Origin: Silene conica
Taxonomy: Eukaryota; Streptophyta; Magnoliopsida; Caryophyllales; Caryophyllaceae
Reading direction: 5' to 3'
Length of the DNA: 64,000 bases
NCBI GenBank assembly: GCA_029255685.2
Contig: CM055320.2
Span: forward strand, 10,154,614-10,218,613
Shown here: positions 50,401 through 62,350 of the stretch, piece by piece
Numbering within the stretch: position 1 is the first letter of the stretch
How the letters are laid out: every line of letters starts with the position of its first letter
Program-made: the position numbers and the translations under genes
Notes under the pieces: model-generated
What the model saw: the letters and a program-made list of their open reading frames with translations, nothing else
Databases searched by the model: none
What the model was told of the DNA's origin: nothing

Positions 50401-51816
50401 CTTATGGGTGTAAATGTCCTTCACTAAAATTTATTTTGCATTTCGCTTGTTACTGTAGGTGCAAATATGGGCCAGCAATAAAATTAGCAAGGAAGAAAGG
50501 GCATGCGTGGGGAAGTGGGAAGCCCAATCTTTATTGGAATCTTCTCCAGACTTATACGGACCAGAAAAATCAGATGTTAAAAGGTTTCCACGACACTTAA
50601 AGTTTTTCTTTAAGAATCCTGTGCGATGTCGCATTATTTGGATGACACTCCGCCTTCAACGTGCGGGCACTGCTTCGGTGAACTTGGGAAAAGATTCCAA
50701 TCTCTTGTCACTTGATGAGAATCCTTCTGCTGAACAAAGTAGGCGTGCCTCATTCGGGAGCATTGACAATAGGGACCCTCATGTGCATGCTAAACGTATT
50801 CTTGTATTTGGAACTCCACTGAGAACAGATACAGAGCCTACTACAGCTGATGGATCCGAACAGTTGCAATTAAAAAACTGGCTGGAAAAACCGCCTCAGC
50901 TGAATAGATTTAAGGTCCGTATGATTTGTTTGGCAAGAAAGTCCAATTGCCTATCTTAAAAATTCAAAGAGCACAGTCCATCCTAATTCAATTTTAGTAA
51001 CTAGTGGTGCCTTTGTGTTTCAGGTTTCAATAGAGACTGAAAGATTAATCGAGAATGATCTTATATTAGAGCAGTATCTGTTACCTGCTTCACCTATGGT
51101 GGCTGGCTTTCGACTTGATTATTTTAGTGCAATCAAACCCCGAGTCACTCATTCTCCAATGTCTGATGTTAACGTCTGGAATCCCTCAAGTTTACTCGTA
51201 GACGACAGACATATTACTCCTGTCGTTTTATATTTACAGGTGTCAGCCCTTCAGGTAATTTTCCTCCGACTTTGAATTGATATAAGCCAGTACTTACCGC
51301 CACTTTTATCTATGCGTAGATTTTGTTCATGCACTTGAACCTTTAGTAAAGTGGCGTCTTTGGATTTTCCCGTGTTTGAAAAAAAAAACAAATGGAGGAA
51401 TTTTTTCCGTTGGCCTATTAAGAAACCTTTGCTTTGCATGTGCATCCTTGCTCATAATATACCATTTCACACGGTTGAGCATTGAGCAGTTTAGTTCAGA
51501 ACAAGTGATGTGTGACCTTGATAATATGTAACAGGAAACTCATAACATGGCAACCATAGCTGAATACCGAATACCTGAGACTGCACCTGGAACTCCTTTA
51601 TACTTCGATTTTCCAAGCAAGGTCCAAACTCGTAGATTATCATTCAGACTTGTTGGAGATACCGCTGCATTCACTGACGACCCAACAGAGCAGGATGATG
51701 GCGAGTACAGAAGTTCACCGTTGGCTACAGGTTTGTCTTTGGCCAATAGAGTCAAGTTATACTACTATGCTGATCCTTACGAGCTTGGAAAATGGGCTAG
51801 CCTTTCTACTATCTAA
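35457..51816 (+). CDS. SAC9: SAC9 phosphoinositide phosphatase
   Basis: Thirteen exons: 35457-35469, 36950-37551, 40386-40518, 41841-43057, 43911-44018, 44155-44325, 45266-45508, 46104-46529, 47897-48727, 49638-49835, 50459-50914, 51024-51254, 51535-51816. They join in frame to 1636 aa, close to the ~1630 aa of Arabidopsis SAC9. The SAC domain (about 60-500) carries the catalytic CX5R loop as CADSLDRT with Cys459. A WW domain follows at 510-540 (Trp514, Trp537). A coiled-coil-like stretch lies near 972-1000, and a Cys-rich segment has CSHCGRKVCKICC at 1100-1112 and CKQCC at 1162-1166. SAC9 removes phosphates from membrane phosphoinositides such as PI(4,5)P2 and shapes endocytosis and stress responses in Arabidopsis. 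The start was chosen because MESRGGSSRDTSAVV matches the family. Intron 2 is enlarged by a LINE. Confidence 0.95.
35556..35703. repeat. MITE in SAC9 intron 1
   Basis: Left arm CTCCGCCCGATCATTTGCTT and right arm GGTAAACAAATGACTAGGAC are inverted, with an extra internal CATTTGTTTACC copy. Same family as 464, 27363 and 31850. Confidence 0.5.
38149..38490 (+). pseudogene. LINE reverse transcriptase remnant
   Basis: This is the best preserved coding part of the LINE. The stretch around 38230-38490 is open and contains EKAYDRVRREVLWWALARKG. A TAG interrupts the frame at about 38193 after LMDQH, and the catalytic FADDIVLI lies just beyond in another frame near 38495-38520. Not functional. Confidence 0.85.
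39420..39877. mobile_element. PIF/Harbinger-like MITE inside the LINE
   Basis: A TAA duplication (39417-39419, 39878-39880) flanks ends GGGGGCGTTTG and CAAGCATCCCC. Inner arms repeat GGTATGAG and CTCATACC motifs. It is nested in the 3' part of the LINE, so it is younger than that insertion. Length 458 bp. Confidence 0.78.
40733..40828 (+). repeat. GA-rich microsatellite in SAC9 intron 3
   Basis: An almost pure purine run of GGGGGA and GGGA units. It creates low-complexity open frames on both strands that are not genes. Confidence 0.9.
43591..43834. repeat. Inverted-repeat MITE in SAC9 intron 4
   Basis: The ~40-bp arms (TCTCCCTTAAGACATCTC and GGCCTGTCTTAAATGAGA, each with a CTTAAGCTTAAG inner part) are inverted. 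The core repeats AAAATGTGACCCATTTAC. Non-coding. Confidence 0.65.
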
Positions 51817-52180
51817 ACATGATTCGTTTGTACCAAAACCACGCTGCTTTCATTTCTCGCTGCTATTCTTTGTCGTATTATTGTTAATGTATGTATAATT
51901 TTTGATTCATTTACTAATGAAATGAGAATAATTGATTATATATGTGGTTGTAAATAATATTTGAGCGAGTTTAAGAACGTCCTCTAAGGTGGAAGACGGT
52001 TTTACATGAGTATTTTGGATAACTGTTTTTAACTTACATGGGTTAACCATTTAAGATGTTGTAGTGACTGAATCCGTTTTACATAACAAAACAGTTCTAC
52101 AAGAGCCAACCCATTTATGTTCATCGGTAGTTCGATCATGATGCATCTACATTACAGATGATGACAGTTTTGATTTAGAA
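51817..52180. other. SAC9 3' UTR and spacer
   Basis: The first ~150 bp are the likely SAC9 3' UTR. No further gene is seen before the Helitron. Confidence 0.5.
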
Positions 52181-52807
52181 TCTTATCTATATAAATAGCG
52201 AAACATTTAACCCATCCTCATGAAGCCACCTCATCATATTTAGTTTTTTTTTTTTAAGAAAAAAAGTAAATGTGGGCCCCGCAGCAAAGAAAATGAATTT
52301 AATTTCTGAAAAACCAATATGTTTATGTTGGTACGTAAATAATTACGTTTTATGTTTCGTACGTACGAAAATATTAATGTTGTTTCAGAAATCGCAGTAT
52401 TTTGATTAGAATAATATTAATAATAAATTACACCAATTGATATGAATAAGAAATTTAAATACTAAAATGTAACTACAAATGAACTAAAAAATTATAGAAC
52501 AAAATATTTTAATTCCAAGAAATTAATTTTGGAAAACTTTTGAACAGTTTATAATAACAAAAGTCTTAGTTCTATATAAAAAAAAAAGAGTTTTAGTATA
52601 CTTACGAGAAGTATAAATTTTTTTTTCCGATTTTAAAGTTACCGTGGTCAGATTTTTTCCGTCAAATGACTAAAATTCATCAGCAAAGTTACAAAAATTA
52701 ATACTAAAATTCCGCCCAATTTTATCGTTTATGTTTTGTTAATAATATTTATGTACTATTTCTCTTTTAAAGGATACCCGTGCAATTTTGCACGGGTTTA
52801 AAACTAG
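52181..52807 (+). mobile_element. Small non-autonomous Helitron
   Basis: 627 bp inserted between A and T. The 5' end is TCTTATCTATATAAATAG. The 3' end is a perfect hairpin, ACCCGTGCAATTTTGCACGGGT with loop included in part (arms ACCCGTGCA and TGCACGGGT), then CTAG. Non-coding and related by its ends to 18067-18844 and the terminus at 11823. Confidence 0.88.
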
Positions 52808-53071
52808 TACGGGGAAAAAAGGGGAATGGTTGATGATATCGAACCATTTTCATCATGTTCATCTTCTGTGCAATTGAACCGCAAAAGAAAAAGGAAAATA
52901 AATCCTCATTTCGATGAATAATTTATAACTAAAACACATGGGAATTATTCTATTTATTTATTCCTATCCAGTTTCACTAGACTTGACATGATAAACCATA
53001 TGCAAAAAAAGGTTGACTCGAGATGTGAAATTGCGGACAAGAAATCACTAGAAAAGAAAATGATTAAATCT

Positions 53072-53861
53072 AGAGTAACTAAAATTGCTCCCATTTGTAG
53101 AATTCGGCAAAAAAAAAAAAATGACATATTTGCCCATAACTTATGATCTCTGACTTACGTAAAAGTTTATTAGGCACATTTCATATTAGAAGCTTACTAG
53201 ACACATTTTTTCCCCCTCTCTATTTCTCTCTTTATTCGAAAACAATATCGTAAACCACCATAAACACCATTATTCCAATTTCCAAACTACTTTTAATCAC
53301 TAGATATCTTTCCTTCTTTCTTATTATTCGACTCACGAAAACCAGTTTTTTGATTATAGAACTTATAGGTCTGAAATCTTCTTGTTGGTTTGTTTATTGT
53401 CGAAGACTTCATAATAGCAACATGGATGACACAATAGCATTGTTGTGTTTCCTCTCACAACTATAGTAAGAAATTTGGGACATTGGACTGTAGAAAATGA
53501 CAATCAGTAGACCCTAATTGCCAAATATCCAAAAATATGGGTCAAGGATTTCAAGTCAAAATCGAAATTAAGGAAAAATGTTTATCTTATAATGAAATGG
53601 CTGATGAGCTAGGCCTTGCAACCTGGAGAGATATAGAGGGGGACACAAAGTTGAATGAGACAATTGAAAAATGATATTGGAGAGAGGTGGAAATAAATTT
53701 AACAGATTTTGGGAGTGACTACGTGATTTAAATGAGAGGTAATAAGAGCAAGGGCAATATTGTCATAATAAACAAAGTTAAGTAACAGATTCAAAATTTG
53801 ACCGAAATATTCTTTTTTTTTTACCGAATTCTACAAATGGGAGCAATTTTTTATCAGAGTA
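53072..53861. mobile_element. Non-autonomous element with ~35-bp inverted repeats
   Basis: The left arm includes GCTCCCATTTGTAGAATTCG and the right arm its reverse complement CGAATTCTACAAATGGGAGC. Outer parts AGAGTAACTAAAATT and AATTTTTTATCAGAGTAGC also pair. Length about 790 bp. No transposase frame was seen. The class is uncertain; a Mutator-like MITE is possible. Confidence 0.65.
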
Positions 53862-54437
53862 GCATTTTATGGGAGTAAAATTCAATAAAGTTTATATAAG
53901 GGAGTAAGTTTCAAAAACTAGTAAGGGTGTTATAATCAATTTATCCTAACTAAAATAACAATTAGAGGATTATACAAGTATACATCTGATAGTATAGATT
54001 TTGAGTTTTATAGTAAAGAATTTGAGCTTATATGTAAATTTTACGAGTTTTACTGAAAAGAATCAGAACGTCTTTATAAAAAAAAATCGTAACTCAAAAT
54101 ATTATATTGAAACTCAAAAATAATACATATAAAATCCAAAAATTTAATTTTAACACCCAAAAATTAAAATGTAAGTCTAAATTGTTATAAGCTCAAAAAA
54201 ATTGCATATAAGCTCAATTAGATTTGTATTAGATGCATTCTCATATACATCTACATGTATAGTCCTATTTGTGCTAAAATAATAAACACTTTATATTATT
54301 TACTTTTTAAAAAATAAAAATTGTCAAACGTAACTTTTATAAATAAATAATTTCCCAACACACTTTTCCCTCTTAAGTCGAGCCAACTATTAAATAAAGT
54401 ATGCTCTTAATTAATGGCACATAAATTAATGCAATTA
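53862..54437. other. AT-rich spacer, nothing recognised
   Basis: Very AT-rich with repeated AACTCAAAAA-type motifs. No gene. Confidence 0.45.
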
Positions 54438-55134
54438 CTTTTTCACATACGGACTTTACTTTTTCACATACACTTTTTCATAAAATTTCTATCTTCTGCC
54501 ATTTTCTAAACATGAACTCTCTCTCCTAAACCAACAAAACAACAAATTAAATCAATTACTAATGATTAAGAAAAAAAACCAAAAAAAGAAATTAATTAAT
54601 TAAGAAAAGTAAATCAATTGAAAAAGAGTAGGAAAAAAATAATTAATTAAAGAACAGAAAATTTAGAAAAGTAACAAAAGATAATTAATTAAAAAAAACA
54701 CTTGAAATAAAGTTAAAAAAGGAAATAACAGATTGTGGAGGAGAGGTGGGGAAGGCTTGATGGAGGTGCGGCGCAGGGGGGAGGGGCGGCAGCGGAGGTG
54801 CGGCGCAGGGGGAAGGGCGGCAGGGGGAAGGGGTGGCAGAGGGATGAGCACGGCAGAGGGAGTGCCCGACAGGGGAGAGAGTGCGCGGCAGGGGTGGGGG
54901 AGGGGCGGCGGTTGGTCGGCGATGCGGGGGATGGGCGGCGGTTGGTCGGCGGTGCAGGGATGGGCGGCAGCTTGAGCGGTCGTGAGATGTCGGCGACGGA
55001 ATGGCGTTGACGGAGTAGTTGTTAGGGGATGAAGCTGGAGGAAAAAATAAATTAATGGAGGAATGTTTAAAAAAATGACAAGGGTAATTTGGTAAAAATT
55101 GTATGTGAAAGAGTAAAATCCGTATGTGAAAAAG
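54438..55134. mobile_element. Inverted-repeat element with GC-rich core
   Basis: Arms of about 35 bp begin CTTTTTCACATACGGA and pair with TCCGTATGTGAAAAAG. Between AT-rich shoulders lies a strongly GC-rich core (about 54735-55010) made of GGCGGCAG, GTGCGGCGCAGGGGG and TTGGTCGGCG repeats. This contrast suggests a captured fragment, as in Pack-MULEs, but the core could be an expanded simple repeat. I saw no clear 9-bp target duplication. The Pro/Arg-rich frames on the minus strand reflect composition. Confidence 0.6.
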
Positions 55135-55374
55135 CACATCCTAAATTAACCCGTTTATATAGTTTGCATCCAAAATAACTCGTTAACAATATAATTCTTC
55201 TAACCTGAATATATGACACGATGGACTTAACTTAACCTGGCCCAAACATATAACATGCATATTAACCTGATCCAAGCTAGGAGGAGTCCATAAGTAACCT
55301 TCCTCTATCATTTTGACATAAAGATTAAGGAAATACAATACCCGCTATACAATTTGAACCACAAAACAAACAAA
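55135..55374. other. Spacer
   Basis: Short AT-rich stretch without features. Confidence 0.4.
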
Positions 55375-55599
55375 GGGGCGTTTGGTCGGGGGTCTATAAG
55401 AAAGGGAAAGAGAAACAAAGTTACTCATTTCCTTTGTTGGTGTTTGTTTGACACAAACAGAGGGAATGAAACTCCCTCCCTTACCCCTTAATCCATCTAA
55501 TTCCTTACCCCCATACCCTAGGAAATGAGATTTCATTATCCTTTTTACCCTTCAACCAGTTTTTTCACCTACCACCACTACAAGAATAACTAGATCGGG

Positions 55600-55825
55600 C
55601 GACCGTTTTTGGCGACTGCAAAGCTTAGTCGCCCATTTGGCGACGGATTAAAATAGTCGGGCGACTGAAGCCAGTCGCCAATTTGGCGACAGAACCAATT
55701 TCCCAAATCTCCCACCGACACACACGGGCGACTGAAATCCAAATTTGGCGACAGAAATCAGTCGCCAAATTTGGCGACAGACCCTATTCCGTCGCCAAAT
55801 TGCTCAGTCCGTCGCCAATCCTTTT
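55600..55825. repeat. CACTA left subterminal repeats
   Basis: Many direct and inverted copies of GGCGACTG / AGTCGCCA. A TATA-like TTTTTATAGA follows at about 55822, so the promoter probably overlaps or abuts this block. In En/Spm, binding of TNPA here both bridges the ends and regulates the promoter (known for that family, inferred here). Confidence 0.8.
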
Positions 55826-56507
55826 TATAGAAACAGCGAAAATCAGACGGTATCCCTCATTCGCAAATCAACAAACACACAAACACACAATTTACCTCCT
55901 CCGGCGAAAAACACCTCCATCACCACCCTACCCTACGTGTTCCGGCCACCTTCAACACCACTGTCACCGGATTCCGGCCACCACCACCACAACCCTACTT
56001 GTTCTTCCCTTCATTCAACTCATTTAAGGTTTGTTTACTTCTTCATAATTCAATTTCAATTTCAATTTTTTGATTGATTGTTGGTTTGTTTTGTACATTT
56101 AGTGATTGTAGTAGGTTATTAAGACCGTCTTAGCTTATTAGGTTGTGATTAATTAGGTATTAGAAGCCAATTAGCATATTAATTAGATTATTGTGGGTTA
56201 GGGTTTATAAGAAGTTTGTATAAGACGATGTTGTTAGCCTTATTGATGTTGGTTAATTAGATTAAAGTAGTCGATTAGGATGTTTAATAGCTTATTAGGA
56301 TGTTAGTTAGATTATATTAGCTTATTAAGACCGTCTTAAATTAGCTTATTAGGTTGTGGTTAATTGTATAATTGGAAATTGTTGTTAATAAATTGTTATT
56401 ATTATGTGATTGAGGTTGTTCTTTAATTAAGTGAGTGTAATTTTAATTTAGATATATGTAATTTTAGTGTTGAAAATTGTTTTTTGGGTTTTTTTGTTTA
56501 GATTAAA

Positions 56508-59500
56508 ATGAAGAGATTGGAACGTTCATGGATGTATGATGGAGGGTTATTAGATAATAAGAAGAGACGTTCTAATGCTAGGTTTATAGAGGGTGTTGCC
56601 GAGTTTATTGAGTTTGCTAAGCAACAAGAGGAGTATGACTCGTTAGAAAATAAACTTAGGTGTCCTTGTAGCAAATGTCGAAATATGAAATACCTATATG
56701 TCATTGAGGTACAAGAACATCTCTATACAAATGGGTTTCGTCCAAATTATTATAATTGGATTTCTCATGGAGAAGCCTATTCCCCAATTCACGAACAACC
56801 TCACATCGAACATGTTGACGAAAACCCATATAGAGATATGGTTGTTGATGCGTTGGAGTTTAATGTAGTCAATAATGACGATGACCGTGTAGCCTTGAAT
56901 GAAGAGCAACCTCCAAATCCCCAAGCAAAGGCTTTTTTTGACATGTTAAAAGCTGCGGAACAACCTTTATACGAAGGGAGCAGAATGTCATTATTACAAG
57001 CCGCCTCTAGGATAGTAACCTTGAAGTGTGAGTATAATATGCCATTTCCTGCCGTTGATGGTATTGCTTCTTTCCTTGAGGATGCTATCCCCGAAGATAA
57101 CGTCATGACTCGAAGTTTCTACAACACCAAAAAAGTAGTTAAAGGTCTTCAGTTACCACATCAAAAGATCGATGCTTGTCCCGAAGGATGTATGTTGTTT
57201 TGGAAAGATGATGCGTTACTTGACAAGTGCAGAAAATGTGGAAGAGATAGATTTCAGACAAGCGATGGAGATGTTGTTTTCAAAACAAAAAAAGGCAACA
57301 AGAGTGGTAATAGGGGTCAAAAGTGTAAGAAACCAATAGCAGAAAACCAATTAATTTACCTTCCTCTTACCCCTAGACTTCAAAGAATTTATTCTACCAA
57401 AAAACTTGCCGAACAAATGACATGGCACAAAGAAAATCCACGTACTCCTGGGAAGATGTGTCATCCAAGTGACGGGGAAGAATGGAAACGATTTGATCAA
57501 ATCTATCCTGAATTTGCCGAGGAACCCCGGAATGTGCGACTTGGCTTGTGTACGGATGGATTTAGTCCTTTTACCCAATTTGGCAAGAATTACTCTTGTT
57601 GGCCCGTAATGGTCACACCATACAACTTACCGCCTTGGTTATGTATGAAAAGAGAATTCATTTTCTTGTCTCTCATTATTCCCGGTCCTAAAAATCCGAA
57701 AGGCCATTTGGATGTTTATTTACAACCATTAGTGGAAGAATTGAGACAATTGTGGGAAGTTGGGGTGGAAACATATGATGTTTTCAGAAAGCAGAATTTT
57801 CAACTAAGAGCTTCACTTTTATGGACAATAAACGATTTTCCCGCATATGGTATGCTATCTGGCTGGGCTACTGCGGGACAAAAAGCATGTCCTCGTTGCA
57901 TGGGTGAAAGTAAAGCTTTTTGGCTTCCGAATTCCAAGAAAATTAGTTGGTTTGATTGTCATAGATGCTTTTTACCACTAAATCATTCTCTTAGGAGAAA
58001 CAAGAAAGCTTTCAAAAAAGGGAAAGAGGTACTTGATGATGCCCCGGATCATCTTCCGGGTGATGAGGTATGGGAGTTGATATGTGATTTCCCATCTTCT
58101 ATTGATGGTACTGAAGAAGAGTTTAAAGAACTCAAAAAGAAGAAAAATGGTTGGTTTAAAAGAAGCATATTTTGGGACCTTCCATATTGGAAAACAATGT
58201 TAATCAGACACAACTTGGATGTGATGCATATAGAAACGAATTTTTTTGAGCAATTAATTGACATGATCATGGATGTCGAAGGCGATTCATGTGACACTAT
58301 TGGATCAAGAAAAGACTTGAAGTTGTTTTGTGATCGTCCCAAATTACATATTCGCAATGATGGGTCCAAGCCAAAAGCCATTTACACTCTTGACAAACCA
58401 CAAAGGAAGGTATTGTGTGAGTGGTTACGAAATCTGAAATTCCCCGATGGATATGCATCAGATTTTCGTCGATGTGTTGATCTTAAGAGGCTCAGGTTAC
58501 AAGGCATGAAAAGTCATGATTGTCATGTGTTCATGGAGCGACTACTACCCGTTGCTTTGAAACATCTCCTCCCAACCACGGTATGGAATGCAATTGTTGA
58601 GATTAGTCAATTTTTTAGAGATTTATGTTCGTCCTCAATATGTGTTGATGACATGATTCGTCTTGAAGATCAAATACCACTAATATTATGTAAGCTTGAG
58701 ATGATCTTTCCCCCTTCATTTTTCAACTCAATGGAGCATCTACCGGTCCATTTGCCCTACGAAGCCAAAGTTGGAGGACCCGTTCAATATAGATGGATGT
58801 ATCCATTTGAAAGGTAATATACTAAGAGTATTACATATTTTTGAAATTTTAGATTAACTAATATATTACAAACTTTAATTAACAACAACGTAATAAGTTA
58901 TATATAGGTTTCTTAATCATTTGAAGAAAAAGATTGGAAACAAAGCAAAGGTTGAAGGTTCTATATGCAATGCCTATTTAACGGAAGAGATTGCAAATTT
59001 TTGTTCTCTCTACTTTGAAAAACATATAGAAACCAAAGCAAAAAACTTGAATCTTGATGAAGCAGATGAAGTTGATACAAGTATACCCGAGTTTTTTCAA
59101 ACTCAAGATGGTGAAGGTTGTTCCTCTAAAGGTGGAACGAGATATTTGGATGACAAGGAATACAATCGTGCTCACTTATACGTTCTATCAAATAGCGAGA
59201 TCTTAGAGCCATATGAAACGAAGTTTGTGGATGATTTCATTAAGGAACATCCTAATGTAAGTAGGGATGATGTTTGGGATAAACATGAAGACAAATTCCC
59301 AAAATGGTTTCTGAACCATGTGCTTGAGTTCAATATCCAAGATGATTTGATAAGGAGTTTAGCCTTCGGTCCTTCACGCTTGGTTAAGACGCGGAACCGA
59401 TATTCAGTTAATGGATTTAATTTCCACACATTCGACCATGGTAAGGGTAAGGCTAGATGCAATTATGGTGTTACTATTTCTTCCGTTGATGACCACGAAT

Positions 59501-60084
59501 ACTATGGTATTATAGAGGACATTTTTGAGATGTCTTACAATGGTCGTGATCGAGCTTACAAGACTACCTTATTCAAGATTGAGTGGAAGGATAATTCCCC
59601 GGCTGGAATGAGAACACATGAATGTTACAAGCTTGTAGAAGTGAATCGTACCCGAACATACCCTAAGTATGATCCATTTATACTTGCACATCAGGCTCAA
59701 CAAGTGTATTTCGCTTCCTATCCAAGCACGACAAATGATAGAAATAGTAAGGCATGGTGGGCAGTCATTAAGACAAAGGCACGATCACAAATTGATACCT
59801 CCTTTTTTCAAGAAGAAATAGTAACAAATGGGACAATTTTGTCTCCAACAGACGAAGTCATTCATGATAATGAAGATGAAGATGATGATGAGTTGGCAGA
59901 GGAGGAGGATAATGAGACTATGAATATTGAGTTGGAAGAAGGATGGGAGGAAGTTGAAGAAGTAGTGAGAGTGCATGATGATGACGATGTTGGTGATGAT
60001 GATGACAATGAGGATGAGGATGAGGATGAGGATGTTGGTGATGATGATGATGAAGATCTAGAAGAGGATGAGGATGATGATTAG
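56508..60084 (+). CDS. CACTA transposase, TNP2-like (1160 aa)
   Basis: Two exons, 56508-58813 and 58908-60084, join in frame to 1160 residues. ATG at 56508 follows a likely 5'-UTR intron ending TTTTTTTGTTTAG. Domains in order: a transposase-associated N-terminus with CPCSKC (about 52-57), a TNP2 catalytic region (about 340-600) with CTDGFSPF, NDFPAYGMLSGW and HNLDVMHIE, a DUF4218-type region (about 600-800) with SQFFRDLC and MIFPPSFFNSMEHL, and a DUF4216-type region (about 945-1020) with VNRTRTYPKYDPFILAHQA. The C-terminus is a long Asp/Glu run. TNP2/TNPD cuts and inserts CACTA elements at their ends. No stop or frameshift is visible. Confidence 0.93.
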
Positions 60085-60181
60085 TTTGGTATATAATAGT
60101 TGTACAATTTAAATTCATGCTTGATATGTTTATTTGATGTTTTTTCTTCTCCTACTAATATTTTCATTTATGTGATTGTAG

Positions 60182-61770
60182 ATGGCAGGAGGTCGAGGTA
60201 GAGTGCGAGGCGGTGGCAGTAATCGTGCTAATATTTCATCCGTGCAAGAAGAAGAGGAACCAGTAGAAGAAGAGGTACAGATTGAGCCTCAAGTGGATGA
60301 GGACTCGGACGATGGTATACCGATTCAGTACACCCAGGATAACCGGATTATACTTGATCCGGCGGGACTATGGTAAGTGTTGTTGTTTATTATATGTGTA
60401 TTATTCAATTTTTAAAGTAATAAAATGATTTGTTTTAATTAACAATTTCTGTTACAGGTTTAGACATCAGACTCCTCGTCGAGGGGTCGTTGCTAGCACA
60501 AAGGAGAGCTTGTTAGGTCCTGTGCCTACTTCTTGGGGGAAAGCTAGCAAGGCTCAAAAAGAAGCTTGGTTCAATGCGTATTGGGTAATTGCATTAATTA
60601 TAGTTAGTTGTTTTTTAACTCATTAAGCTAACTACTAATTAAATTAACTGTTTTTTTTTTTTTTTTGTAGCAATCTTTCTATTGGGCTCCTGAACATGAA
60701 CAATCCGTCCTTGATAGATACCATGAAGTTGGTAAAGCAAGATATAGAGACTATATCTACAAGATTATTAAAAGAAAGAAGGAACCGAATCATCTAAAAG
60801 GTACATGTAATATATAAGTTTTGTCACTTGTAAATACAAGAATTAATGAAAATATCTTAATACTACTAACATACTTTTTAATTGTAGGTGAGAAATATCA
60901 AGATCTCCTAAAGCAACGCGAGACTCCCGAGTTCCAAGCCGTGTCCGCTCAAAAGAAGATCAACAAGAGAAGAGGGAAGAAAGATGCGGAGGTCGAGCCT
61001 ACCCATCACGGGGGATCACGATCATTTTTTACGCGTATTTTTAGTGTAAGTCTTGAATGAATACTTCTTTTTTGAATGAATATACTATACTTCTTATATT
61101 AACAATTTTCCCTATTTAGGGAGGGAAGAAGAAGAAGGATAGCAGCAACAACGACGACGGCGACAACAAAGACGGCGGCAAGAAGCCGATGATGACGATG
61201 CCCGAACTTTTCCTTGACACGCATTCCAAGGTCAACGAAAAGACGCAAAGAAGAATATGGATTAAGGCGAAGGACAAAGAGTTATATGTAAGATAGTTTC
61301 TCTCAACTAATGATGTTTTTTTGTTACCTTCGTCAATGATTGTTTTTGCTTAACTAATAATAGTTTTCTTAATGTTATAGGAGAAATATGAGGCAGAGAA
61401 AGAGGCCCACCCTGAGCGGGATGATAATGAAATTTGGTTCAAATTGGTGGATGGTTACAAGAAGGGTATGGTATATGGGGCCGGACAAGCTCATGGGGTG
61501 TTTTACAAGGAACCGGCTAGAAGGTCCTCATATGAGCCGCGCGAAACCTACGAGCCGTCTCTTGTAAGTAAATTGCAATCACAACTTGACCGAGAAAGAG
61601 CGGAAAGAGATGAGGAAATGCGGTTGATGAAAGAACGTCTTAAGGCCATGGAGACGTATTTCTACTCTTGCAACCCCGGTTCCCAGCCATTTAATGAAGA
61701 TCCTAATGATCCAAGAGGAAAGGGAGGAGACGGTAGTGGAGCTAGCATGGGATTTCAAGCAGTTAATTAG
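60182..61770 (+). CDS. CACTA accessory protein, TNPA-like (387 aa)
   Basis: Six exons, 60182-60372, 60458-60584, 60671-60800, 60888-61045, 61120-61287 and 61381-61770, join in frame to 387 residues. An Arg/Gly-rich start (MAGGRGRVRGGGSN) and an acidic stretch precede a plant transposase (Ptta/En-Spm) core with KASKAQKEAWFNAYW, AQKKINKRRGKK and DTHSKVNEKTQRRIW, then DGYKKGMVYGAGQAHGVFY and a coiled coil (about 325-355). Such proteins bind the subterminal repeats and help synapsis. The ATG lies right after an AG acceptor (GATTGTAG) and only 97 bp after the TNP2 stop, so it probably shares a transcript with TNP2 through alternative splicing. Confidence 0.88.
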
Positions 61771-61989
61771 TTTAGTAACCTAGGAAAAATTGTCGAACGT
61801 GGAGATTTATTAGTTTAGTTAACGTGTTCATGTAATTTGATAACAGTTCTCTTTTTTTATAAAAGGAGATTTGGTTGTTGATTCAAAAGGTGTTCGTCAC
61901 CAATTGCTGGTTACTTTCTGGTTGCAGGTGTACTGATATTATTTCGTATTGGATTTGGCAAAAACGAAATAATGATTTTCATGAAAAAT

Positions 61990-62350
61990 GCTCAGGAATT
62001 TTGGCGACTGAAATGAAGTAATGGCGACTGAAATCAGTCGCCAAAACAGAGCACAAGAAACCAAAGCCCCTGGAAAGTCAGGAGCATTGGCGACTGAACA
62101 GGGGGAATTGGCGACTGAAGTCTGTCGCCAATTTGGCGACTGCTTCATTTATGTCGCCAATTTGGCGACTGCCCTGTCTGTCGCCAAATTGTGTCTTTGG
62201 CGACTACCCTGTCTGTCGCCAAATTTGGCGACGGATTTCAGTCGCCCGAGTTTTTTTGGCGACAAAAGTCAGCGACAACAGTTTGGCGACTGTTGTCCGT
62301 CGCCAATAGGTGTTTTGCGACAGATTTCAGTCGCCAATATTTGTCGCCCG
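61990..62350. repeat. CACTA right subterminal repeats
   Basis: Nearly twenty GCGAC/GTCGC cores in both orientations, for example GGCGACTGAAATCAGTCGCC. The density is higher than on the left side. Confidence 0.85.

Noticed and set aside
54663..55139. 158- and 150-aa Pro/Arg-rich minus-strand frames
   Set aside because: They come from the GC-rich core of the inverted-repeat element. The low-complexity composition gives no evidence of a protein.
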